A stretch of DNA of 64,000 nucleotides. Origin: Amycolatopsis balhimycina FH 1894 (GTDB lineage Bacteria > Actinomycetota > Actinomycetes > Mycobacteriales > Pseudonocardiaceae). Numbering within the stretch: the first letter of the stretch is position 1; the number at the start of each line of letters is the position of its first letter. The notes below the pieces were generated by a model, which did not search any database, was not told the DNA's origin, and worked only from the letters and a program-made list of their open reading frames with translations. The translations under genes and the position numbers were made by a program. The stretch spans positions 2,900,649 through 2,964,648 of the forward strand of contig NZ_KB913037.1 of assembly GCF_000384295.1 (NCBI RefSeq), given 5' to 3'. Below are positions 1 through 6,360 of the stretch, piece by piece.

Positions 1-42
1 GGCGGGCGGTTTTTGTCGGTGGCACCCGGTAGCGTCGTGGAC

Positions 43-837
43 ATGGCAACACTGGTCACCTTCCACGCCCACCCGGACGACGAATGTCTCCGCACCGCGG
101 GCGTCATGCGCAAAGCCGTCGAGGACGGGCACCGGGTCGTGCTCGTCGTCGCCACCAAGGGCGAGGCCGGCGAAGTGCCTGAAGGCTTTCTCGCCGAGGG
201 CGAAAAACTCGAGGACAGGCGCGTCCAGGAGTCGTACGCGGCCGCGGAGATCCTCGGCGTCGAACGCGTCGAGTTCCTCGGCTACCGCGACTCCGGGATG
301 ATGGGCGAGCCGACGAACGACGATCCGGCCTGCTTCTGGCGCGCCGACGTCGAAAAGGCCGCCGAGCAGCTGGCGGCGATCCTGCGCGAGGAGTCGGCCG
401 GCGTCCTGACGGTCTACGACGACAACGGCGACTACGGCCACCCGGACCACATCCAGGTGCACCGCGTCGGCGTCCGGGCCGCCGAGCTGGCCGGCACCGC
501 CCGCGTCTTCCAGGCCACGTTCAACCGCGAGTTCATGCAACGCGGCTTCGAAGCGGCCGTCGAGCAGGGCCTGATGCCGCCCGAGGCAGCGCCGAAACCA
601 CCGGAGAACGTCGAGTTCGGCAAACCGGAAGCGGAGATCACGGCGGCGGTGGACGTGTCGAAGTACGCGCCGGTCAAGCGCGCGGCGATGCGGGCCCACC
701 CGAGCCAGATCAGCGAGGACATGTTCATGCTGGCCATGCCGGACGACGCGTTCACGTTCGCCTTCGGCACCGAGTGGTTCATCCGCACGGGCCAGGGCCC
801 GGGCATCACGGAGACGGACCTGATGGCCGGTCTCTGA
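43..837 (+). CDS. PIG-L/LmbE family deacetylase
   Basis: Predicted zinc-dependent N-deacetylase, 264 aa. The family signature AHPDDE is at residues 9-14 and the second metal motif HPDH at about 133-136 (YGHPDHIQVH). The fold is shared with the mycothiol enzymes MshB and Mca, but the sequence does not match either closely enough to name it, so the substrate is unknown. I chose the ATG at 43; an in-frame TTG at 13 exists but the residues it would add look non-conserved. No signal peptide is seen, so it should be cytoplasmic. It is followed by a 435-bp repeat-rich gap, so it is probably the last gene of its transcript. Confidence 0.85.
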   Translation: MATLVTFHAHPDDECLRTAGVMRKAVEDGHRVVLVVATKGEAGEVPEGFLAEGEKLEDRRVQESYAAAEILGVERVEFLGYRDSGMMGEPTNDDPACFWRADVEKAAEQLAAILREESAGVLTVYDDNGDYGHPDHIQVHRVGVRAAELAGTARVFQATFNREFMQRGFEAAVEQGLMPPEAAPKPPENVEFGKPEAEITAAVDVSKYAPVKRAAMRAHPSQISEDMFMLAMPDDAFTFAFGTEWFIRTGQGPGITETDLMAGL

Positions 838-919
838 TCCCGGCTTGGCCGGCCCGGGCCAACCGAACCGGGTCAGGCCGGGCACGAGTTGCCCGTCCTG
901 ACCCCGTGTCGCCCCTCCC

Positions 920-1250
920 ATCACGCGTGATCGCTCCCCAATCACACGAGATCCGCCTTCGATCACACGAGTCACGGCCCCGATCACGCGAGTTACCAAT
1001 CCGGCCAAAAGTAGGCCGACCCCCGCGCGGCACGTAACCGTTGCTACAAAGCCATTCGGCCGTGACTGTGGTCGGATTGGTAACGATCGACACAGTACGC
1101 TCCTGACCACGCGGGTCCAGCCCCGATCACGCGAGCCGTCCCTCCAGATAGCGCGAGTTCGCCGGTCCGATACGCCGCACTCGGGTGACCAGAGCCGTGA
1201 CTCGCGTGATCAGAAACGGAACTCGCGTGTTCGAGCGCGTAACTCGCGGC
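920..1250. repeat. Cluster of ATCACGCGAG-type short repeats
   Basis: No gene is supported between 838 and 1272. The gap holds at least eight degenerate copies of a 10-bp unit ATCAC(G/A)CGAG. Forward copies start near 941, 962, 983 and 1126, with weaker ones near 1106 and 1148. Reverse copies (CTCGCGTGAT) start near 1201, 1222 and 1243. A perfect 12-bp palindrome ATCACGCGTGAT lies at 920-931. The first three forward copies are spaced 21 bp apart. Orientation flips toward mtnA. I cannot assign a function. Confidence 0.75.
992..1084. repeat. 15-bp inverted repeat flanking 63 bp
   Basis: GTTACCAATCCGGCC at 992-1006 is matched by GGTCGGATTGGTAAC at 1070-1084 in inverted orientation with one mismatch. 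The arms enclose 63 bp with no coding potential. The arrangement resembles the ends of a miniature inverted-repeat element or a long hairpin. No flanking target duplication is obvious, so this is only a candidate. Confidence 0.45.
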
Positions 1251-1272
1251 AGGCGCTACCCGAGGAGGGCAC

Positions 1273-2238
1273 GTGCGCAGGACCATCGACTGGGCGGACG
1301 GCGCGATCGTCATCATCGACCAGACCGCGCTGCCCGCGGAGTACCGGCTGCTCGAGCTGCGGACCGTCGGCGAACTGGTCGACGCGATCAAGCGGCTGGC
1401 CGTGCGTGGCGCACCCGCGCTCGGAGCGGCGGGTGCGCTGGGCGTCGCGCTGGCGGCCCGTCTCGGCGGGGACGTCCGGGCCGACGCCGAGCTCGTCGCC
1501 CAGGCCCGGCCGACCGCGGTCAACCTGGCCTGGGGCGTCGAACGCGCGCTCGCGAAGCTCCCCGAGGGTGCCGACGCGGTCCTCGCGGAGGCGCAAGCCC
1601 TGCTCACCGAGGACGAACGACTGAACAAGACGGCGTCGGCGCACGCGGCCGAGATCGTGCTGGCTGAATGCCCGCGCCGGCCGCTGCGGCTGCTCAGCCA
1701 CTGCAACGCCGGGCATCTGGCGACCGTCGGCTGGGGCAGCGCGCTCGGCGTCGTCTGGCACCTGCACGAACGCGGTCTCGTCGAGGAGGTCCTCGTTGAC
1801 GAGACGCGCCCGCTGCTCCAGGGCGCCCGGCTGACGGCGTGGGAACTGGCGCAGGCGAAAGTCCCCTACCGCGTCCAGCCCGACGGCGCGGCCGCCGCGG
1901 CGATGGCGCGCGGGCTGGTCGACTGCGTGCTCGTCGGCGCCGACCGGATCGCGGCCAACGGCGATGTCGCCAACAAGATCGGCACCTACGGCCTGGCGAT
2001 CGCCGCAAAACACCACGGCGTGCCGTTCGTCGTGGTCGCCCCCTCGTCCACAGTGGACAGGCGGCTCGCGGACGGCACGGGCATCGCCATCGAAGAACGC
2101 GACGCCCGCGAGCTCACCGAATACGCCGGGGTACTCCTCACGCCGCCGGACGCGCGGGTCTTCAACCCCGCGTTCGACGTCACGCCGTCGGCGCTGATCA
2201 CGGCCGTGGTCACCGAGCACGGCCGCTTCACGTCCTAA
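1273..2238 (+). CDS. mtnA: S-methyl-5-thioribose-1-phosphate isomerase
   Basis: Isomerises methylthioribose-1-phosphate to methylthioribulose-1-phosphate in cytosolic methionine salvage; 321 aa, near the family's usual 330-350. Visible signatures are RGAPALGAAGA (45-55), the catalytic cysteine in LSHCNAGHLA (Cys144) and the catalytic aspartate in GADRIAANGD (Asp223), followed by ANKIGTYG. The GTG start is preceded by GAGGAGGG at 1262-1269. The stop overlaps the stop of the convergent ferredoxin gene by three bases. No other methionine-salvage gene is next to it. It carries one copy of the GTCC-N5-GGAC motif at 2046. Confidence 0.95.
   Translation: MRRTIDWADGAIVIIDQTALPAEYRLLELRTVGELVDAIKRLAVRGAPALGAAGALGVALAARLGGDVRADAELVAQARPTAVNLAWGVERALAKLPEGADAVLAEAQALLTEDERLNKTASAHAAEIVLAECPRRPLRLLSHCNAGHLATVGWGSALGVVWHLHERGLVEEVLVDETRPLLQGARLTAWELAQAKVPYRVQPDGAAAAAMARGLVDCVLVGADRIAANGDVANKIGTYGLAIAAKHHGVPFVVVAPSSTVDRRLADGTGIAIEERDARELTEYAGVLLTPPDARVFNPAFDVTPSALITAVVTEHGRFTS
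2046..2058. repeat. GTCC-N5-GGAC intragenic palindrome (exemplar)
   Basis: Exemplar of a 13-bp hyphenated palindrome seen by eye at 2046, 7618, 26833, 27013, 34199, 34229, 34977, 46290, 48391, 52820, 54923, 62488 and 63865, with one-base variants at 33620, 47801 and 58815. All lie inside genes and all read in the same phase, TCC-NNN-NNG-GAC (Ser-x-x-Asp). In 11 of the 13 exact copies the central base, which is the third position of the x codon, is A or T (ACA, ATT, TTT, GCT, GGT, CAT, ACT, GAA), although neighbouring codons almost always end in G or C. Function unknown. Confidence 0.7.
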
Positions 2239-2450
2239 GGGCGCGGGCCGATCTCGCGGCCGCCGTCGGTCACGGTGATCGCCATCGCCGGACACGAATC
2301 CGCCGCGTCGAGCACGGTTTCGTCGGCGTCCACGGCCGAGGTCACCGGGTGCGCGACCGCGCCGTCCAGCGCGAACACCTCCGGCAGCAGCGCGGCACAC
2401 ATCCCCGAGCCGATGCAAGTGTGTTCGTCGATCTCCACGTGCCAGGTCAT
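2235..2450 (-). CDS. 3Fe-4S ferredoxin (P450 partner)
   Basis: Small electron carrier of 71 aa. It has Cys12 and Cys18 in CIGSGMC and a third cysteine at about 53 in DSCPAMAI. In the [3Fe-4S] ferredoxins that serve actinobacterial P450s, the second cysteine of the classical 4Fe-4S motif is replaced, here by glycine, as in this protein. It lies two bases after the stop of the adjacent P450 gene and is surely its redox partner in the same transcript. Start: ATG at 2450. An ATG at 2459, overlapping the P450 stop, is also possible and would add MVT. Cytoplasmic. Confidence 0.88.
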   Translation of the reverse strand: MTWHVEIDEHTCIGSGMCAALLPEVFALDGAVAHPVTSAVDADETVLDAADSCPAMAITVTDGGREIGPRP

Positions 2451-2452
2451 CG

Positions 2453-3634
2453 TCACCATCCGATCGGCATCGTCCGCGGTCCGCGGACGATCATCTGCGT
2501 CTTCCACACGATATCGCCGGCGAGGCGCAGCGCCGGCATTTCGGTGACCAACGCGCGCAGCGCCTCCTGCAGCTCCAGCCGGGCGAGCGGCGCGCCCAGG
2601 CAGTGGTGGACGCCGTGGCCGAAGCCGAGGTGGTGGTTCTCGGGGCGGTCGAAGCGCAGCTTGTCCGCGTCGCCGAACTGCAGCCCGTCGCGGTTGGCCG
2701 CGCCGACGGCGACCAGCACCGGCTCGCCCGCCCGCACGAGCACGTCGCCGACCTCGACGTCTTCGGTGGCGTAGCGCGGGAACGCGGCGCCGGCGCCCAG
2801 CGGGACGAACCGCAGCAGTTCCTCGACCGCCGCCGGGATCAGGTCCGGGTCGGCGCACAGCCGCTCCCACTGCTCGTGCTGGTCCTGCAGCGCGTAGACG
2901 AAGTTCGGGATCTGGCTCGCGGTGGTCTCGTGCCCGGCGATCAGGACGCCGACGCACAGGTCGACCAGTTCCAGCTCGGTGAGCCGGTCGCGAACGTCGC
3001 GGGCTTCGATCAGCGCCGTCATCAGGTCGTCCTGGGGGCGCGTGCGGTGGTCGGCGATCAGGCCGCGCATGTAGTCGCGCAGTTCTTCGCGGTTGCGCAC
3101 GAACTCTTCGGGCGTCAGCCCGCTGGTGGACAACGCCGCGTCACTCCAGACGCGGAACTTCGGCCGGTCGGCGACCGGGACGCCGAGCAGCTCGCAGATC
3201 ACCGCGACCGGGATCGGCAGCGCGTAGGCGTCGACGAGGTCGGCGGGCGGGCCGGCCGCCTTCATGTCCGCGATCAGCTCCGCCGCGAGGGAAGCGACGC
3301 GCGGCCGGATCAGCTCGACCCGCCGCGTGGTGAACGCCTTCGCGACCAGCGTCCGCAGCCGCGTGTGGTCCGGCGGGTCCATCTGCAGGATGCCGCCGTC
3401 CTGCACGGCGGGCGAAAGGCGCGGCGCGTCCTTTTCCTTCTCCATCGCCCGCGAGAATCGGCGGTCGCCCAGCACCAGCCGCGCGTCGGCGTAGCGCGTG
3501 GCCAGCCACGCCGGCTCGCCGTAGATCATCTTCACCCGCACCATGCCCTCGGCTTCGCGGGCGGCCGCGTAGGCCTCGTCGAGGTCGAGCCCCGCCTCCT
3601 CGTTGAAGGGGTAGGCAAGCGGTTCGGCAGTCAT
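2453..3634 (-). CDS. Cytochrome P450
   Basis: Soluble class I bacterial P450 of 393 aa, the usual length. The I-helix oxygen-activation motif AGHETT is at 233-238, the K-helix ExxR at 272-275, and the heme-thiolate loop FGHGVHHCLG at 338-347 with Cys345 as ligand. The sequence style is CYP105/107-like, but I cannot name the subfamily or substrate. It is transcribed with the downstream ferredoxin and is divergent from a PadR-P450-ferredoxin-TetR operon. Its upstream region carries a 20-bp palindrome that probably binds a TetR-type repressor. ATG start at 3634. Confidence 0.95.
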   Translation of the reverse strand: MTAEPLAYPFNEEAGLDLDEAYAAAREAEGMVRVKMIYGEPAWLATRYADARLVLGDRRFSRAMEKEKDAPRLSPAVQDGGILQMDPPDHTRLRTLVAKAFTTRRVELIRPRVASLAAELIADMKAAGPPADLVDAYALPIPVAVICELLGVPVADRPKFRVWSDAALSTSGLTPEEFVRNREELRDYMRGLIADHRTRPQDDLMTALIEARDVRDRLTELELVDLCVGVLIAGHETTASQIPNFVYALQDQHEQWERLCADPDLIPAAVEELLRFVPLGAGAAFPRYATEDVEVGDVLVRAGEPVLVAVGAANRDGLQFGDADKLRFDRPENHHLGFGHGVHHCLGAPLARLELQEALRALVTEMPALRLAGDIVWKTQMIVRGPRTMPIGW

Positions 3635-3656
3635 GAGGTACCCCCGTGCTCCAGAT

Positions 3657-3676
3657 TTGTAAGCAGCCGCTTACAA
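3657..3676. promoter_or_regulatory. Probable TetR-type operator before P450
   Basis: Perfect palindrome TTGTAAGC-AGCC-GCTTACAA, 23 bp upstream of the start of the minus-strand P450. Length and symmetry are typical of TetR-family operators. It is well placed to block the P450-ferredoxin promoter. The TetR encoded at 5769 is the nearest candidate ligand-responsive regulator, but its own upstream palindrome (5750-5765) has a different sequence, so an unlinked regulator is equally possible. Confidence 0.65.
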
Positions 3677-3788
3677 CGCTACACAGCGATCATGCTCACG
3701 TCGAGCGCCGTGGTGATCACCCAAGGTCACGCCGTAGCGGAAAGTTTCCGTCCGGATGTCACGGTCAGCCATTGCCTTGTCACGAAGA

Positions 3789-3809
3789 CCTAGGTTACGG
3801 TGACCTAGG
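3789..3809. promoter_or_regulatory. Palindromic operator overlapping padR start
   Basis: A 21-bp inverted repeat centred on base 3799: arms CCTAGGTTAC (3789-3798) and GTGACCTAGG (3800-3809), nine of ten positions paired, containing two ACCTAGGT units 15 bp apart. It reaches into the GTG start codon of the PadR gene. It fits an autoregulatory PadR site, and its position suggests a leaderless or near-leaderless padR transcript. Confidence 0.6.
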
Positions 3810-4318
3810 TGTGGATCGAGATCCTCTTGCTGTCGAAGCTGGCCGGCTCGCCGATGCACGGTTACGAACTGCGCAAGGCCGTGGAGGCGTCGACCGGCCA
3901 CACCTTGTCGAACAACTCGCTCTACCCGACGCTGCGGCGTTTCGTCGACGCGGGCGCAGTGAGCCGCAGCGCGGAGGAGCAGGAGGCCAAACCGCCGCGG
4001 CACGTCTACACGATCACCGACGTCGGGCGGGAGCTGCTGCACGACATGCTCGCCGACTTCCCGATCGACCTGGCGCTCAACGAGCCCGAGTTCCTGGCCC
4101 GGGTCGGGAACTTCACCTGGCTGCGCGAGGACGAACGAGCACGCGTGCTCGGCACTCGCGAGCGCGCGCTGACCGCCGAGCACGCCCGGGTCAGCGGGCT
4201 GGCCGCCGGGCAGGCCGACCCCTGGAGCCGGGCCGCGCTGCAGCACGTCCTGGGGAAGTTCGACGCCGAACTCCGCTGGCTCGCCGACCTGAAAACCGAC
4301 CCGAGAGAAGGCGCATGA
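3809..4318 (+). CDS. PadR family transcriptional regulator
   Basis: DNA-binding regulator of 169 aa. The N-terminal winged helix shows the PadR hallmarks [10 protein letters not shown] and [15 protein letters not shown]. The remainder is the helical C-terminal dimerisation region usual for this family. It starts at a GTG lying inside a 21-bp palindrome, which suggests autoregulation. Its stop overlaps the ATG of the next P450 gene (ATGA at 4315-4318), so the two are translationally coupled. It most likely represses this P450-ferredoxin operon in response to a small aromatic or lipophilic ligand (inference from family behaviour). Confidence 0.9.
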   Translation: MWIEILLLSKLAGSPMHGYELRKAVEASTGHTLSNNSLYPTLRRFVDAGAVSRSAEEQEAKPPRHVYTITDVGRELLHDMLADFPIDLALNEPEFLARVGNFTWLREDERARVLGTRERALTAEHARVSGLAAGQADPWSRAALQHVLGKFDAELRWLADLKTDPREGA

Positions 4319-5529
4319 CCACCACCGAAGAAACGCCTCGGCTCCCCTTCGCCCGCGAGAACGCGCTGGCGATCGCCCCGGACTACGAAGCTCTCCGCCG
4401 GCAGGCGCCGGTGAGCCGGGTGCTGACGCCCGCCGGCGATCCGGCGTGGCTCATCACGTCGTACGAGGAGGCCAAGGAGGTCTTCCGCGACCGGCGCTTC
4501 GGGCGCTCGCACCCGAAGCCGGAAGAGGCGTCGCGGATTTCCTACGCCGCGGTGCAGGACGGCCCGAGCGGCGACTTCGAAACCGAAGAGCGGGAACACA
4601 AGCGGATGCGCCGGATGCTCGCGCCCGCCTTCTCCGCGCCCCGCATGCGCGCTCTCGGCGACCGCATCGCGGAGCTGACCGACCGCTGCCTCGACGACCT
4701 GCAGGCCGCCCGCGACGCCAACCCCGGCGAGCCCGTCGATCTGACCGACTTCCTCGCGTTCCCCTTGCCGGTGCTGGTGATCTGCGAACTGCTCGGCGTG
4801 CCGTACGCCGACCGGGAGCACTTCCGCGGGCTGTCCGAGCGGATCGCGCTGATGGACGGCGGCGAGGACGCCCAGGCGGCGATGACCGAGTTCAAGGCCT
4901 ACATGACGAAGCTCGCCGACGCCAAGCGCGCCGACCCCCAGCCGGACGTCATCTCGGACATGGTCGCGGTCCAGGCCGACGACCCGTCCTTCACCGACGA
5001 CGACCTCGCCCGGCTGGCGACCGGTCTGCTGTTCGCCGGCCACGAAACGACGTCCACGCGCATCGCCATGGGCACGTTGTTCCTGCTCAGCGACCCTGCC
5101 CGCCGCGATCGGTTCGCCGCCGACCCCGAGGGCCAGGTGAACCAGACCGTCGAGGAGATCCTGCGGCTGACGGCCACCAGCGGCACCGGCCTGCTGCGGT
5201 ACGCCCACGAGGACGTCGAGATCGCCGGGACGCGGATCATGCGCGGCGACGCGGTGCTCATCGCCAGCGACGCGGCCAACCGCGACGCGTCGGTGTTCGC
5301 CGACCCCGACGACTTCGCCCCGGACCGGACGCCGAACGTGCACCTCGCCTTCGGCACCGGCGCCCACGTCTGCATCGGCGCCAACCTCGCCCGCACCGAG
5401 CTGCGGACGGTGTTCCCGAAGCTGTTCCGCCGCTTCCCCGGCCTGCGGCTGGAGGCCGGGATCGACGAGATCCCGGTCCGCACCAACCGCGTCGCCGGCG
5501 GCGTCGAGCGCGTCCCCGTGGCGTGGTGA
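4315..5529 (+). CDS. Cytochrome P450
   Basis: Second soluble P450, 404 aa. The I-helix AGHETT is at 241-246, the K-helix ExxR (EILR) at 281-284, and the heme loop [10 protein letters not shown] at about 346-355 with Cys353. It is clearly divergent from the first P450, so a different substrate is likely. The ATG overlaps the PadR stop and the ferredoxin GTG follows three bases after this stop, giving a PadR-P450-ferredoxin unit. Function beyond monooxygenation cannot be read from the sequence. Confidence 0.95.
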   Translation: MTTTEETPRLPFARENALAIAPDYEALRRQAPVSRVLTPAGDPAWLITSYEEAKEVFRDRRFGRSHPKPEEASRISYAAVQDGPSGDFETEEREHKRMRRMLAPAFSAPRMRALGDRIAELTDRCLDDLQAARDANPGEPVDLTDFLAFPLPVLVICELLGVPYADREHFRGLSERIALMDGGEDAQAAMTEFKAYMTKLADAKRADPQPDVISDMVAVQADDPSFTDDDLARLATGLLFAGHETTSTRIAMGTLFLLSDPARRDRFAADPEGQVNQTVEEILRLTATSGTGLLRYAHEDVEIAGTRIMRGDAVLIASDAANRDASVFADPDDFAPDRTPNVHLAFGTGAHVCIGANLARTELRTVFPKLFRRFPGLRLEAGIDEIPVRTNRVAGGVERVPVAW

Positions 5530-5532
5530 GCC

Positions 5533-5727
5533 GTGGAGATCACCGCCGACACCGCCAGCTGTGTCTCGTCCGGACAGTGCGTCCTGCTCGCCCCGCACAC
5601 GTTCGACCAGGACGAGGAGGACGGCACGGTCGTCCTCCTCACGGCCGAGCCCGCCCCCGGTGAGCAGGACGCGGTCCGGCAGGCGGAGCTGAGCTGCCCC
5701 GCCGCCGCGATCCGCGTCACCGGCTGA
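5533..5727 (+). CDS. 3Fe-4S ferredoxin (P450 partner)
   Basis: Electron carrier of 64 aa. Cys10 and Cys16 lie in CVSSGQC and Cys55 in ELSCPAAAI, the same three-cysteine [3Fe-4S] pattern as the ferredoxin at 2235. GTG start three bases after the P450 stop. It should deliver electrons to that P450 from a ferredoxin reductase encoded elsewhere; no reductase gene is in this window. Confidence 0.88.
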   Translation: MEITADTASCVSSGQCVLLAPHTFDQDEEDGTVVLLTAEPAPGEQDAVRQAELSCPAAAIRVTG

Positions 5728-5749
5728 GCCACCGCGCTCCGGCCCGGCT

Positions 5750-5765
5750 TGACGGTTAACCTTCA
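5750..5765. promoter_or_regulatory. Palindrome TGA-N-GGTTAACC-N-TCA before tetR
   Basis: A 16-bp near-perfect inverted repeat centred on GGTTAACC (5754-5761), ending four bases before the TetR GTG start. TetR repressors commonly control their own genes through such sites, so this is a probable autoregulatory operator. It lies in the 41-bp gap after the ferredoxin gene. Confidence 0.55.
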
Positions 5766-5768
5766 CCG

Positions 5769-6332
5769 GTGACCGAACAGCCGGGCCGGAAGCGTGACGC
5801 GGCCGCGACGCGGCAGGCGCTGCTGGACGCCGGCGCGAAGCTGTTCGCCGAGCGCGGGTTCGACCGGACGACCGTGCGGGACATCGCCGACCTGGCCGGG
5901 GTCAACCAGTCACTGCTGTTCCGCTACTTCGGCAGCAAGGAAGCGCTGTTCGAAGAGGTCATCGCCCGCAGCGGGCGCGAGCACCTCGAAACGCACCCGC
6001 CGCAGCGGCTGCTCAGCGCTTCGCTGCGCAACATGCTCGAGCCAGGGGGCGACCGGAACCGGACGCTGGAGACGTACCTGCGCTCGTCGGGCAGCGGCGA
6101 CGTCGGGGCCGTGCTCCGCGAGGAAATCGGCCAGGAGTACGCCCGGATCCTGGCCACGCTGACCGACGCCCCGGACGCCGAGCTGCGCGCCGACCTCGCG
6201 CTGGCCTGGCTGATGGGCATCGGGGTGGTCCGCGAGATCACCGGCAAGCAGCCGCTGGCCGGCGCCGACCCCGACGACATCGTCCGGCTCGTCCTCACCG
6301 CCGTCCGGACGCTGCTGGAGCGCGCCGAATGA
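5769..6332 (+). CDS. TetR family transcriptional regulator
   Basis: Repressor-type regulator of 187 aa. The N-terminal helix-turn-helix (about residues 34-65, TTVRDIADLAGVNQSLLFRY) matches the TetR_N domain; the C-terminal ligand-binding half is variable as usual. It lies 41 bp after the ferredoxin gene on the same strand, so it is either the last gene of the PadR-P450-ferredoxin operon or has its own promoter at the 5750-5765 palindrome. It probably controls one or both P450 cassettes. GTG start chosen from the start of the conserved N-terminal region. Confidence 0.9.
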   Translation: MTEQPGRKRDAAATRQALLDAGAKLFAERGFDRTTVRDIADLAGVNQSLLFRYFGSKEALFEEVIARSGREHLETHPPQRLLSASLRNMLEPGGDRNRTLETYLRSSGSGDVGAVLREEIGQEYARILATLTDAPDAELRADLALAWLMGIGVVREITGKQPLAGADPDDIVRLVLTAVRTLLERAE

Positions 6333-6360
6333 GCCGCGCCCAATGATCCGCGCCGAATGA

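Noticed and set aside
920..1250. Possible CRISPR array
   Set aside because: Units are only about 10 bp, degenerate and in both orientations, with irregular spacing and no cas genes.
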